NCBI GenBank assembly: GCA_019639115.1
Contig: JAHBSM010000003.1
Span: forward strand, 124,001-188,000
Direction of reading: 5' to 3'
DNA from: Acidobacteriota bacterium
GTDB taxonomy: Bacteria; Acidobacteriota; Blastocatellia; Pyrinomonadales; Pyrinomonadaceae
Length of the DNA: 64,000 bases
Numbering within the stretch: the stretch's first letter is position 1; each line of letters starts with the position of its first letter. Of the stretch, positions 1 through 8,232 are shown piece by piece. The translations under genes were made by a program, and so were the position numbers. The notes below the pieces were generated by a model that did not search any database, was not told the DNA's origin, and saw only the letters and a list, made by a program, of their open reading frames with translations.

Positions 1-426
1 ATGTTCGCCGTCCTTGATGAATTTCTCCTGCTCCTTTTCCCATGCCTCTTTGGCTTTCTGGTTGTAGTTCAGGTAAAGCTTCCCGTCCACGACCTTCCAT
101 GTGGCCGGATCGCCGTCCGCAGTATAGCCGTGCGAGACCGCGTACGAGCAGTAGCCGCCGAATTGCGGTGCATAGCGTTCGGGTTCGGCACGGAATTTCT
201 CCAGGTTCTCCTCAGTCGAGAATAGCCATTTTGCTCCGTTCCAGACGTATTCGATCTGAGGCTTGCCCTGTATGGCTGCATTCTCAGCAAAAAAGGACAC
301 GACATCGTATCCGCGGACAGCGCGGCCGTCTGCGTCCATATTGACGCGGACCACGCCTTCTGTCCTAGCGCAGCCGCTCAGCACACAGGCTACTGCAATT
401 GTGACCAGTAGTATCAGGTTTTTCAT
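1..426 (-). CDS. YHS-domain lipoprotein, 3' part cut off by the window edge
   Basis: An ATG at 426 opens a frame that reaches the left edge with no stop, leaving 142 residues. The first 19 residues form a short hydrophobic signal ending in a lipobox (VLSGC, Cys19), so the product is probably a membrane-anchored lipoprotein. The body (RGYDVVSFF, QFGGYCSYAV, KLYLNYN) follows the pattern of YHS-like domains, small modules often linked to metals and found in periplasmic proteins. It lies 17 bp downstream of the VOC gene and is probably the last visible gene of the sigma-factor operon. Function is not established. The missing C-terminus is probably short, because YHS lipoproteins of this kind are usually about 150 residues. 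Confidence 0.8.
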   Translation of the reverse strand, partial: MKNLILLVTIAVACVLSGCARTEGVVRVNMDADGRAVRGYDVVSFFAENAAIQGKPQIEYVWNGAKWLFSTEENLEKFRAEPERYAPQFGGYCSYAVSHGYTADGDPATWKVVDGKLYLNYNQKAKEAWEKEQEKFIKDGEH

Positions 427-443
427 ATTGTTTTTTCCTATTC

Positions 444-1472
444 TTATCTTTCGATCGCCCGGACGGCGTGTCCGTCAGGGTCGCGGAACATCGCAGCCCG
501 GCCAAATCCGAGCACCGGTTCGGCGAATGTAATGACACCACTCGATATCAGGTCGAGCTTCGGCCCGGTGAGCAGTCCGCGAGTGTCAGCGGCGAATGTC
601 GTCTCCCAATGCCACAGGTCCGAAGCACGCGTGTCGCGTGGAAAAGGCCGCCCGTCCGTCGGAGCGATATACTCCAGGAACTCGACCGCAATTCCCTCGT
701 CACGCGTCCGCAGCCCGGTGATCCTAAGTCTCGCGCCGAAAACGTTGTTCAGATGTTCCTGTTCAGGCCCGTAATTCTCGCTGTTCCCGGCGACGCTGAG
801 TCCCAGGCGGCCGCGATAGAATGCAAGGCTCGCTTCCGTATCTCCCACGACGATCGCCGTATGATCGATACCGAGGAAAAGGCGGCCGGTCCCGGCAAGT
901 TCGTGCCACTTGGCCGCTCCCTTGTCCGGCGGGAACGACAATATCTCGAGCACGTGGCCATCGGGGTCTCTGAAATAGAATGCCCTGATGCCCGCGGCGG
1001 CAGTGATATATGCCGGCAGAGTCTGCGGGCCCGTCGAAGCGTGGCGAACCTTGTTCTCTCTAAGCCGGGCATACGCTCGATCCATGTCTGAGACGATGAT
1101 CGCAATATGTTGGAACCAGCGGTCGTTGCTCCGCGAATCGACGGGCACCGGCCGTCCCTGCGGGGTCAGATATTCCGTCAGCTCGACGGTCTCAGATCCG
1201 AGCCGCAATCTTACGACGCGCGCACGTGCGCCAAACACACCGGTTAGATGCTCGAATTCGCTTCCGGCGACCTCAACGTCAGACGCCTTCTCGAAGGCCA
1301 GCACGCCCGTGTAGAACGCGATCGAGCGGTCCATGTCCGATACAGTGAAGCCGACCGTCTCGACCCGCGTCGCCTGTCCGTGGATCGAGGCCGCGAGTGC
1401 AAAGAACGCAGCGATCGCCGCCAGCAGCCACCCGATCGGGAGCCCTTTTTGCAGTATTTGTCTCTCGGTCAT
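444..1472 (-). CDS. Secreted or anchored two-domain VOC (glyoxalase/dioxygenase fold) protein
   Basis: 342 residues. A hydrophobic segment (about residues 12-31) looks like a signal peptide or anchor. Two vicinal-oxygen-chelate domains follow, about 38-185 and 200-341. Each starts with a predicted beta strand (VETVGFTVSDMDRSIAFY; GIDHTAIVVGDTEASLAFY) and each carries a FRDPDGH motif near its end, as in glyoxalase I and extradiol dioxygenase relatives. Members bind a divalent metal, but the substrate cannot be read from the sequence. The ATG overlaps the stop of the upstream GMC oxidoreductase gene (1469-1472), so the two are very likely cotranslated and may act on the same compound. Family is secure, reaction unknown. 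Confidence 0.85.
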   Translation of the reverse strand: MTERQILQKGLPIGWLLAAIAAFFALAASIHGQATRVETVGFTVSDMDRSIAFYTGVLAFEKASDVEVAGSEFEHLTGVFGARARVVRLRLGSETVELTEYLTPQGRPVPVDSRSNDRWFQHIAIIVSDMDRAYARLRENKVRHASTGPQTLPAYITAAAGIRAFYFRDPDGHVLEILSFPPDKGAAKWHELAGTGRLFLGIDHTAIVVGDTEASLAFYRGRLGLSVAGNSENYGPEQEHLNNVFGARLRITGLRTRDEGIAVEFLEYIAPTDGRPFPRDTRASDLWHWETTFAADTRGLLTGPKLDLISSGVITFAEPVLGFGRAAMFRDPDGHAVRAIER

Positions 1473-3028
1473 CTATTTAGTAAATGGTCGCCGACGCGAA
1501 GCGCGTTCGCCATGATCGTAAGGGCAGGATTGACCGCCGAACTCGACGGAAAAAAGCTCCCGTCCACTACGTACAGATTGTCCAGATCGTGGGCTTTGCA
1601 GTTGCGGTCTAGCACCGACGTCGTTGGGTCATCGCCGAATCGCAGCGTGCCGTTCTGGTGCGCGACGCCCGCAAGCGGGATCTGATCTGCCAGGTACAGA
1701 TTGCGTGCGAAAAGGCCCTGATGACATTCGCCGCCGTGGATGTCGCATTTGCGTTGATTGTTCATCAAATGCTTGAGCTTGGCCTGAAGCCGTTTGTGCG
1801 GTTCGACATTATTCGGCGTATAACTGAGCACGATGTCGCCGTCCGCGTTGATCGTGACCCTATTCTCCGGCCGCGGAAGGTCCTCGGTCGTCAACCAGAA
1901 ATCGAGCGAGTGCTTCGCCATCTGATCCAGAGCAAAACCCGGTGCGATCGCCGGTGCACCGGCCGACAATGTCGCTCCGTCGAGCTTGCCGACGAACGAG
2001 ATATGGCCCATCGGATACGGGAAATCATCCGATCCGAAATAGAAATCATTTATCCCGAGCGTTTTCTGAAATACGGTTGGATTCGGGCATTTTGAGACAG
2101 CCAGGAGCACCGAATTGACGTGGCCCATATAGTTGCGGCCGACCTGGTCCGACGAGTTCGCAAGCCCGTTCGGGTGGCGCTCGTTCGCCGATCTAAGCAA
2201 AAGAGCCGCCGAATTGATAGCTCCCGCACTCAGCACGATCGTGTCGGCCGAGTAGCTCTCGGTCTCGCCTTCGCGTTCGACGACGACCGACGTGATAGTG
2301 CGGCCCGAGGCGTCGGTTCCTAGCTTCTTGACCAGAGCACCTGTGAGCAAAGTTACGTTGTCGTAGGCCAACGCAGGCTCAACGCCGCAGACCTGGGCAT
2401 CTGATTTTGCGTTGATCAGGCAAGGGAATCCGTCGCATGTGGAGCATCGTATGCACGCGCTCTGTCTGCTGCCTTCAGTGATCTGTATGCCAAGCGGCAC
2501 GTGAAACGGCCTCACTCCCATCGCCGCCAGGTCCTCGGCCAGATGTTCGATCCGCGTCTCGTGGCTAACGGCCGGATGCGGGAAATCGCCGCTTGCCTGA
2601 GGCTCGGTTGGGTCTTCGCCGCGAGTGCCGTGGACGTGATACATCTGTTCTGCCTCGAGGTAGTACGGCTCCATCTCGTCGTAGCCGACCGGCCACGCCG
2701 GTGAGATACCGTCGTAATGCTTCAGTTCGCCGAAATCTTCCCGGCGCATCCTGAAAAGCGCCGCTCCGTAGAATTTCGTATTCCCGCCCACGTTGTAGTT
2801 CGTATGCGGATGGAGCGGTTTGCCGTCTCGGTCGTACCAAACCTCTTTGGTGTTATATTTGCCGTCCACGTTGACGGCACGCGAATTCCAGTTGTCGGGT
2901 TCGCGGCGAACAAAATCGCCTCGCTCAAGAAGCAGTATCCGCTTGCCCGACGGAGCCAGCCGCCGAGCCAGTGTGCCGCCGCCGGCTCCTGTCCCAATGA
3001 TCACAATGTCGTAATGTCCGTTGGTCAT
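1469..3028 (-). CDS. GMC-family FAD oxidoreductase
   Basis: 519 residues from ATG 3028. That start puts the dinucleotide-binding motif (GTGAGGGTLARRL) near the N-terminus, as in the family; in-frame codons further upstream only add unrelated sequence. GMC enzymes oxidise alcohols or sugars with FAD. The C-terminal domain has the expected active-site region (HQNGTLRFG) and the closing NPALTIMANALRVGDHLL block. A cysteine-rich insertion (CIRCSTCDGFPC) sits in the middle and could bind metal or form disulfides. There is no Tat or Sec signal, so the enzyme looks cytoplasmic, unlike its VOC neighbour. It starts 4 bp after the aquaporin gene ends and overlaps the VOC gene. Substrate unknown. Confidence 0.88.
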   Translation of the reverse strand: MTNGHYDIVIIGTGAGGGTLARRLAPSGKRILLLERGDFVRREPDNWNSRAVNVDGKYNTKEVWYDRDGKPLHPHTNYNVGGNTKFYGAALFRMRREDFGELKHYDGISPAWPVGYDEMEPYYLEAEQMYHVHGTRGEDPTEPQASGDFPHPAVSHETRIEHLAEDLAAMGVRPFHVPLGIQITEGSRQSACIRCSTCDGFPCLINAKSDAQVCGVEPALAYDNVTLLTGALVKKLGTDASGRTITSVVVEREGETESYSADTIVLSAGAINSAALLLRSANERHPNGLANSSDQVGRNYMGHVNSVLLAVSKCPNPTVFQKTLGINDFYFGSDDFPYPMGHISFVGKLDGATLSAGAPAIAPGFALDQMAKHSLDFWLTTEDLPRPENRVTINADGDIVLSYTPNNVEPHKRLQAKLKHLMNNQRKCDIHGGECHQGLFARNLYLADQIPLAGVAHQNGTLRFGDDPTTSVLDRNCKAHDLDNLYVVDGSFFPSSSAVNPALTIMANALRVGDHLLNR

Positions 3029-3032
3029 AACT

Positions 3033-3833
3033 TCAGCCCTCTGCCATCCCGCAATTAAAAATGCATCGCGTCCTATTGCGATGGTGCAGCTTTGCACACA
3101 GCACCGCCTTAGCACCGCGCACACGAACGAAAAACTCGGCCGCAGCCAGCATCGCCAGCGGCGGCGCCGTGAAATAGATCCATAACGAGGCCCATTCGCC
3201 CGACGCCGCGGCCGATGCGAACGACCTTGCCGGGTTCATGCTCATCCCCGATATTGGCGACTCGAAAGTAATGAATACCGCCACGAACAGCCCGGCGATA
3301 TACGGCGTCAGGCGCGACCAGGACGCGGCGTTGCTGGTAAATAAGATCATCGTCATCATTAAGAATGAAATAATGACCTCCGCCGCAAAGGCCCCGCCCG
3401 AGCCGTATCTGCCCGGCAGCGTCGCGACAAAATTGACCGCGTCGTCCGCGAGCAGGTTCCCAAAAATTATCGAGGCCGCCGACATACCGGCTAGCCCGCC
3501 GATGAACTGGAACGCAATATAGAACGCAGCATCGGCCCCTTTTATCTTGCCGAGCCTCAGGAACGTAAGCGTCACCGCCGGATTGAAATGAGCACCCGAA
3601 CGCTTGCCCCAGCCCGAACAGATGATCGCGACAGCGGTACCGCCCATCGCCGCGCCCATCGCTGCCATTCTCGCCGTTGCGTTGAGCCCCGACACCGGCG
3701 ACGCCGGATGGAACAGCAGGATCGCGAAGCCCGAGGCCGACAGCATAAACGTAGCCAGACACCACGCTTCTATCGCGTATTCGGGCCAATGCGATCTGAA
3801 TGTCTCGATCATCGTCACACCGTCAGAAATCAT
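3033..3833 (-). CDS. MIP-family channel (aquaporin/glycerol facilitator)
   Basis: 266 residues from ATG 3833. Both NPA signatures of the major intrinsic protein family are present: HFNPAV in the first half and MNPARS in the second, in a protein of about six membrane helices. Such channels pass water or small neutral solutes such as glycerol. Upstream in-frame codons would extend the protein by 72 Arg-rich residues overlapping the protease gene and are unlikely to be used. The gene begins 14 bp after the protease stop and ends 4 bp before the GMC oxidoreductase start, so it is inside the operon. A solute linked to the GMC enzyme is possible but is only inference. Confidence 0.88.
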   Translation of the reverse strand: MISDGVTMIETFRSHWPEYAIEAWCLATFMLSASGFAILLFHPASPVSGLNATARMAAMGAAMGGTAVAIICSGWGKRSGAHFNPAVTLTFLRLGKIKGADAAFYIAFQFIGGLAGMSAASIIFGNLLADDAVNFVATLPGRYGSGGAFAAEVIISFLMMTMILFTSNAASWSRLTPYIAGLFVAVFITFESPISGMSMNPARSFASAAASGEWASLWIYFTAPPLAMLAAAEFFVRVRGAKAVLCAKLHHRNRTRCIFNCGMAEG

Positions 3834-3847
3834 TGCCTCGCCGGATT

Positions 3848-5293
3848 TTATTCCACGCCGCCGATGCGGAGCAGCGAATTGACGCCGCCGAACCCGTCGT
3901 CCTCTTTGAATCCGTGACTCGGGTCCTCTGACCAACGCTCGCCGTCGATCAGGAACTTGTACCGGTACACACCGCTCGGCCGGCACGGCGTTTCGCAGGT
4001 CCACAGCCCGTCCTCCCGCCGTGTCATCGTATCTACCCCGCGGCGCCATGCGTTCCAGTCGCCGCAGACATCGACCGATCCGGCCGCGTCATCGTGAAAT
4101 GTGAAAACTATCGACCGCTCTTCGATCCTCGGCGGAAAGTAACTGCAAGTATCCAAAGCGTGGCTTTCGGCCTTGGCAAGCTCGGTCGCGGCCCCAGCGT
4201 CTATGACCCCGAATCCCTGCCTCAGCGAGGGCCTGCCCGCGATCTTGCGTGCGGTGGAAATAAGAATGTTCTTGACCGCGGCAGGCGTAAGAGCCGGGTT
4301 GCACTCAAGCATCTGCGCAGCGACCGATGCAGCTATCGGCGCGGCAAACGATGTCCCGTCAACGTGTTGGTAGTGCGTCGAGACTATACGGCGTCTGACG
4401 ATCTCATGTTCTGCGGCACGCCTGATCTCGTCGATGCTTATGCCCGTCAGCCCTCCAAGCCCTGCCGCCTCGCCGATCTTTTCCATCAGCTCCGGCAGCC
4501 GGTATTCGGGAGCCGCCGCGAGCTCGGCCAGCGCCTCAGCAGCCGCAAAATCAGACGTTGCCGGCAGTATCGGAGCCGCTACGTACATCGCCGGGGCTAT
4601 GACCTCCGGCTTGACTATCCCGTCGCGCGTTGTGCCGTAGCTAGAGTGATACAGCTCCAGAACCCTTTCGCCGAGTCGATTCTCGTCGCTCGATCCGCCC
4701 ACGGTTATCACGTTCGGCGAATTGGCGGGCGGCAGCGAATGCGTCGCGTCCGAATTGCCCGCTGCCACCGTGACGATGACCCCGGCAGCCACTAATTCCG
4801 CAGCAAGACGATCGATCTCGCTCTCACTCGAAGCGAGGTCTTCGTCGCCGCCAAGCGACATATTGAGTATGCGAATGCCGTATCGCTCCCGGTTGGCGAT
4901 CGCCCATCGAAGCCCGGCCTCGATGTTTGCATCGGGAATGCGTCCGCGGTCCGAGACCTTGACCAGCACAAGCTGAGATCCGCTTGCGAGCCCGCGATAA
5001 GTACCGTCCGACAGCTTACCGTCGCCGGCACACGCGACCACGGTCTGCGTGCCGTGCCAATGATGTCCGTCAGGCTGCTGGATCTTGTAAATATCCGGCT
5101 CGGCACCGGTCACATCGTGGTAAGCCGCGATGCGGCCTGCGATATCCGGATGCGGGTAGAACCCCGAATCCAGAAAGGCTATCGTCACGCCGCGTCCCGT
5201 CAACGACGGGTCGGCTCTCAGCTTGTCGGGTGTCGGGATGACTGCTGTGCGGGTCTGTCGGTGTGAGTGGTCGTGTGTGTTGTCCATTGGCAT
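3848..5293 (-). CDS. Subtilisin-like S8 serine protease with C-terminal glycogen-binding-like (CBM48/E-set) domain
   Basis: 481 residues. The catalytic triad of family S8 is intact: Asp42 in FLDSG, His80 in HHWHGTQ and Ser315 in DGTSFAAP. The domain spans about residues 25-375. About residues 388-478 resemble the CBM48/AMPK-beta early-set fold (VDVCGDWNAW, GVYRYKFLIDGERW, DDGFGG), a module usually found in enzymes that handle alpha-glucans. There is no signal peptide and no inhibitory propeptide, so an intracellular protease is suggested. It starts 58 bp after the anti-sigma gene, so it could cleave the anti-sigma factor or be a target of the sigma factor. The pairing of S8 and this tail is unusual. 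Confidence 0.9.
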   Translation of the reverse strand: MPMDNTHDHSHRQTRTAVIPTPDKLRADPSLTGRGVTIAFLDSGFYPHPDIAGRIAAYHDVTGAEPDIYKIQQPDGHHWHGTQTVVACAGDGKLSDGTYRGLASGSQLVLVKVSDRGRIPDANIEAGLRWAIANRERYGIRILNMSLGGDEDLASSESEIDRLAAELVAAGVIVTVAAGNSDATHSLPPANSPNVITVGGSSDENRLGERVLELYHSSYGTTRDGIVKPEVIAPAMYVAAPILPATSDFAAAEALAELAAAPEYRLPELMEKIGEAAGLGGLTGISIDEIRRAAEHEIVRRRIVSTHYQHVDGTSFAAPIAASVAAQMLECNPALTPAAVKNILISTARKIAGRPSLRQGFGVIDAGAATELAKAESHALDTCSYFPPRIEERSIVFTFHDDAAGSVDVCGDWNAWRRGVDTMTRREDGLWTCETPCRPSGVYRYKFLIDGERWSEDPSHGFKEDDGFGGVNSLLRIGGVE

Positions 5294-5351
5294 CGTGTGA
5301 ACCTCTTCAAACGAAGTTCAATCACGCGTTGCCGCAGGGTTATTCCAAGGG

Positions 5352-5660
5352 TCAGTGAACGTTGGTCTCGATTGCCTGTTTCATACGCAGGCGGGCGTCC
5401 TCGCTCAAGTGGACGTGTGGTTCGGCATCGATCATGCGGTCGCCTCCGCCGAGCAGGGCAGAGCGGATCAGTTTGACCTGTTTTACAAAATTGACACACG
5501 GGTCGCAGGAGATGAGGTGGATCTTCATCAGCAGCCATTCAGACCAGCCGATGCGGCCGTCCATCGAGGCGGTTATGATCTTGACGATCTCCTTACAGGC
5601 CGGCAGCTTGCGCCAGACCCAGAAGTTAAATCGTGTGTGTTTAAGCTTAGCTCGCTTCAT
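5352..5660 (-). CDS. Putative soluble ZAS-type anti-sigma factor
   Basis: 102 residues. It carries the zinc-binding anti-sigma (ZAS) pattern: an early CKEIV helix cysteine and then HLISCDPC, that is H-x3-C-x2-C. No membrane helix follows, so this is a cytoplasmic anti-sigma factor rather than the usual membrane-tethered type. It begins 6 bp after the ECF sigma gene, the standard arrangement for a sigma factor and its cognate inhibitor. The redox-sensitive zinc cluster of this family can release the sigma factor on oxidation or metal loss; whether this one responds that way is inference. The remaining C-terminus (LSEDARLRMKQAI) matches no domain I recognise. Confidence 0.75.
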   Translation of the reverse strand: MKRAKLKHTRFNFWVWRKLPACKEIVKIITASMDGRIGWSEWLLMKIHLISCDPCVNFVKQVKLIRSALLGGGDRMIDAEPHVHLSEDARLRMKQAIETNVH

Positions 5661-5666
5661 TCCGAT

Positions 5667-6287
5667 CTATATCGCCTTGCGAAACCATTTTACTTCAATG
5701 CAGCGGCGGAGCTGCATCCTGGCCCGATGCATTATTACCCAAAAGTTGCTGGCTGTCAGGCATAGAAGCCGACATATCTCGTCGCTCGAGAGGCCGTCGA
5801 TCTCTCTGAGCGCAAAAACACGGGCGACGCGATCGGGCATCGCTCCCATACAGCCGTTCATTACTCGCCAAAATTCTTCGCGTTCGGCCACCTCGTCCGG
5901 GGTCTGCTCCGGATCTACCGGCTGGAGCCTAGGCACCCAGTGGCCGTCCCAGGCATCGGGCCGCTCAAAAAATCCCGCGACCGCCGCAAGTTCTTCATCC
6001 TCGTCGATCTGCGTCTCGCGCGCGCTGCGGCGAAAATGATCGTATATCTTGTGTTTGAGAATCCCGACGAGCCATGTGCGCTCTTCGGCCCGCCCGTCGT
6101 ACGAGTCAAGCGAACGAAGGGCCGAGACGAACGTCTCCTGCACGACGTCCTCAGCGGCCGATTCATCACGGAGCCGAATGTAAGCAAAGCGAAACAGGCA
6201 GTCGCCGTACTTGTCCACCCATCGGGTGGGATCGGCCCGCACGATCTCAGCCTCGCCGGCCGCAGATGCCGGTTGAGCGATGCTCAT
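5667..6287 (-). CDS. ECF-family RNA polymerase sigma factor
   Basis: 206 residues from ATG 6287, chosen because GGAG lies just upstream (ggagaatgagATG); an earlier ATG at 6329 lacks a ribosome site. Region 2 is clear (DVVQETFVSALRSLDSY, for -10 recognition) and region 4 is present (MPDRVARVFALREIDGLSSD, for -35 recognition). About 45 charged residues separate the two, longer than in minimal ECF factors. It is followed within 6 bp by a ZAS anti-sigma gene. It is preceded by a 66-residue protein and followed by protease, channel and oxidoreductase genes, which are its likeliest targets as the spacing suggests one transcript. Confidence 0.9.
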   Translation of the reverse strand: MSIAQPASAAGEAEIVRADPTRWVDKYGDCLFRFAYIRLRDESAAEDVVQETFVSALRSLDSYDGRAEERTWLVGILKHKIYDHFRRSARETQIDEDEELAAVAGFFERPDAWDGHWVPRLQPVDPEQTPDEVAEREEFWRVMNGCMGAMPDRVARVFALREIDGLSSDEICRLLCLTASNFWVIMHRARMQLRRCIEVKWFRKAI

Positions 6288-6333
6288 CTCATTCTCCAAC
6301 GTGGTAAATCGGACGGCTTCCGCGCTCATGATA

Positions 6334-6534
6334 TCACGACCGTATCTCGCTGCGAATGGCATCAATAAGCCGCTGCGGAGCAAGGTCCCGCATCACGGCT
6401 CGTCTAAGTGCTCGCTTGACCTTTAGATCGTCGCGAACGTCGGCGAACGAGCGCTCGCGATCACCAAAATATGTGTCAAAGAACGATGATCGCTCGAGCA
6501 CGACGTCCCCGGCGAGTGTCCTGGCAGTTCTCAT
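6334..6534 (-). CDS. Small hypothetical protein leading the sigma-factor operon
   Basis: 66 residues from ATG 6534, which has a very strong ribosome site (AGGAGG, then an A-rich spacer). The sequence is charged and predicted helical (DYFGD-like turn, then DDLKVKRALRRAVMRDLAPQRL). I recognise no family, and it has no signal peptide, membrane helix or cysteine. It ends 46 bp before the ECF sigma start and appears to be the first gene of the operon. The excellent Shine-Dalgarno sequence and normal codon use argue that it is real. It might be a co-regulator of the sigma factor, but this is a guess from position. Confidence 0.6.
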   Translation of the reverse strand: MRTARTLAGDVVLERSSFFDTYFGDRERSFADVRDDLKVKRALRRAVMRDLAPQRLIDAIRSEIRS

Positions 6535-6611
6535 TTCCTTATTTCCTCCTGAAAATGCCGACGCACACGACGCGCGGCCCATACATTACAAAAAGCCTCC
6601 CAATACGGCAT

Positions 6612-6636
6612 TTATTCCAAATTATTTAAGGAATAA
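6612..6636. promoter_or_regulatory. AT-rich inverted repeat between divergent genes
   Basis: TTATTCC (6612-6618) and GGAATAA (6630-6636) form a 7-bp inverted repeat around an 11-nt AT-rich centre. It lies in the 161-bp gap between the minus-strand sigma operon and the plus-strand NADH dehydrogenase gene. Its AT-richness stands out against the GC-rich surroundings. It could be an operator or part of either promoter; no known regulator site is recognised. Confidence 0.35.
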
Positions 6637-6695
6637 GCCGCACCTCTGATGCGATTGGCTATAAAGCGTCCCGCATCCGGGCGCGATGGCCATAT

Positions 6696-8021
6696 ATGAA
6701 TAAAAAGACGCAGATACTGATACTCGGCGGCGGATTCGGCGGGCTCTACACCGCTCTCCATCTGGACCGGACGCTCGCACGGCACCCGGATGTCGAAGTA
6801 ACGCTGGTCAACCGCGAGAATTTTTTCCTCTTTACGCCGATGCTCCACGAAGTGGCTGCCTCGGACCTCGATATCACACATATCGTCAGCCCGGTACGCA
6901 AGCTCCTCAAGCACGTCAAGATATTCAACGGGCAGGTCGAGAACATCGACCTCGACTCGCGCATCGTATCGGTATCCCACGGCAAAGAGCGCCATCACCA
7001 CGACCTGGAATACGACCAGCTTGTTCTCGGACTCGGATCAGTTACTAATTTTTTCGGCAATTCGAGCCTTGCCGACAACGCACTGACGATGCGTTCGCTC
7101 GGGGATGCGATCTATCTGCGCAACCATATGATCTCGAACCTGGAGGAGGCCGATTTCGAATGCTGCCCGAACGTGCGGCGCCCGCTGCTCAATTTCGTCG
7201 TTGCGGGCGGCGGCTTTGCCGGTGTTGAGACCATGGCCGGCATTAATGACTTCGTACGCGAGGCACTGCATTTCTATCCGCACCTGACCGAGGACATGAT
7301 ACGGATGGTGCTCGTCCATGCCGGCGATACGATCCTGCCGGAACTCGACGGAAAGCTCGGACTCTACGCCGCCGAAAAACTCAGGACGCGCGGCGTCGAG
7401 ATGCACCTATCCACTCGTCTCGAAAGCTTTGCCGACAACGTCGTCGTGCTAAGCGACGGAACTGAGATCGTCACCAACACTGTGATCTGGACGGCCGGCA
7501 ATGCACCGAATCCGCTCCTCGACGGCCTGCCGTGTGAACGCGAGGCAGGACGCGTCTGCACGGACGAGTTCATGCGTGTGCCCGGATATGACGGTGTGTG
7601 GGCAGTTGGGGACTGTGCCTGGATAACTGACGTGCGGACCGGCCGCCCGTATCCGCCGACGGCACAGCACGCGATACGACAGGGCAAAATGCTGGCTCAC
7701 AATATTCGCGCCTCGATCGTTGGAGGGCGGCAAAAGCCTTTCGCATTCGAGACGATCGGCCAGCTCGCCGCCCTCGGCCGCCGGACGGGGGTCGCACAGA
7801 TAATGGGACGAAATTTTTCCGGGTTCTTCGCCTGGTGGCTGTGGAGAACGATCTATCTTATGAAGCTCCCAAGGTTTGAGAAAAAGCTCCGTGTCGCTCT
7901 CGATTGGACGCTCGACCTCGTATTTCGCAAAGACCCCGTACAGTTCCTGACGCTTCGTTCGCCGTCCGTTTCGATCGATGACAAGGTGCCGCAGCGAGCC
8001 TACATCGCGACCGCCAGATAA
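6696..8021 (+). CDS. ndh: Type II NADH dehydrogenase (NDH-2), FAD-dependent
   Basis: 441 residues. Two dinucleotide-binding motifs are visible: ILGGGFGGLYTALHL at the N-terminus for FAD and VVAGGGFAGVETM in the middle for NADH. The region TPMLHEVAASDLD matches the family signature, and AVGDCAWI is the second FAD contact near the C-terminus. NDH-2 is a peripheral membrane enzyme that passes electrons from NADH to quinone without pumping protons. The C-terminal part (WWLWRTIYLMKLPRFEKKLRV) has the amphipathic, basic character of the membrane-binding region. It stands alone: the upstream operon diverges from it and a hairpin follows at 8050. Close relatives may accept other electron acceptors. 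Confidence 0.9.
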   Translation: MNKKTQILILGGGFGGLYTALHLDRTLARHPDVEVTLVNRENFFLFTPMLHEVAASDLDITHIVSPVRKLLKHVKIFNGQVENIDLDSRIVSVSHGKERHHHDLEYDQLVLGLGSVTNFFGNSSLADNALTMRSLGDAIYLRNHMISNLEEADFECCPNVRRPLLNFVVAGGGFAGVETMAGINDFVREALHFYPHLTEDMIRMVLVHAGDTILPELDGKLGLYAAEKLRTRGVEMHLSTRLESFADNVVVLSDGTEIVTNTVIWTAGNAPNPLLDGLPCEREAGRVCTDEFMRVPGYDGVWAVGDCAWITDVRTGRPYPPTAQHAIRQGKMLAHNIRASIVGGRQKPFAFETIGQLAALGRRTGVAQIMGRNFSGFFAWWLWRTIYLMKLPRFEKKLRVALDWTLDLVFRKDPVQFLTLRSPSVSIDDKVPQRAYIATAR

Positions 8022-8049
8022 CGTCAGCAGAGATCAGTTCCCCCCACGG

Positions 8050-8080
8050 GGCCCGGACAAACGCTCAGGCGTCCCGGGCC
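8050..8080 (+). terminator. Hairpin after ndh, possible terminator
   Basis: GGCCCGGAC and GTCCCGGGCC pair into a 9-bp stem with one bulge and a 12-nt loop. It begins 28 bp after the ndh stop. The following bases (tcgtttgatt) are only weakly T-rich, so intrinsic termination would be leaky. Confidence 0.5.
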
Positions 8081-8150
8081 TCGTTTGATTACGGGCAGCC
8101 GCCGCTCGGCCACGTCGCATCAGTTCGAGCGATCAGAATAAAAGTTCAAA

Positions 8151-8190
8151 AAAAACTTGTAAGGATTCGCTCCTCTCTACGACCAACGTA
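8151..8190 (+). promoter_or_regulatory. Possible ECF-type promoter of the solitary sigma gene
   Basis: Upstream of the sigma gene at 8233 an A-run leads into AACTTGTAAGG, and about 16 bp later TCTACGACC. The spacing and the AACTT core resemble promoters read by ECF sigma factors (-35 like GGAACTT), which often drive their own gene. The match is loose and the assignment is inference. Confidence 0.3.
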
Positions 8191-8232
8191 TGTGAGGCAC
8201 TGATAGCCGATTTCATTTTTAGGAGTATAGAC

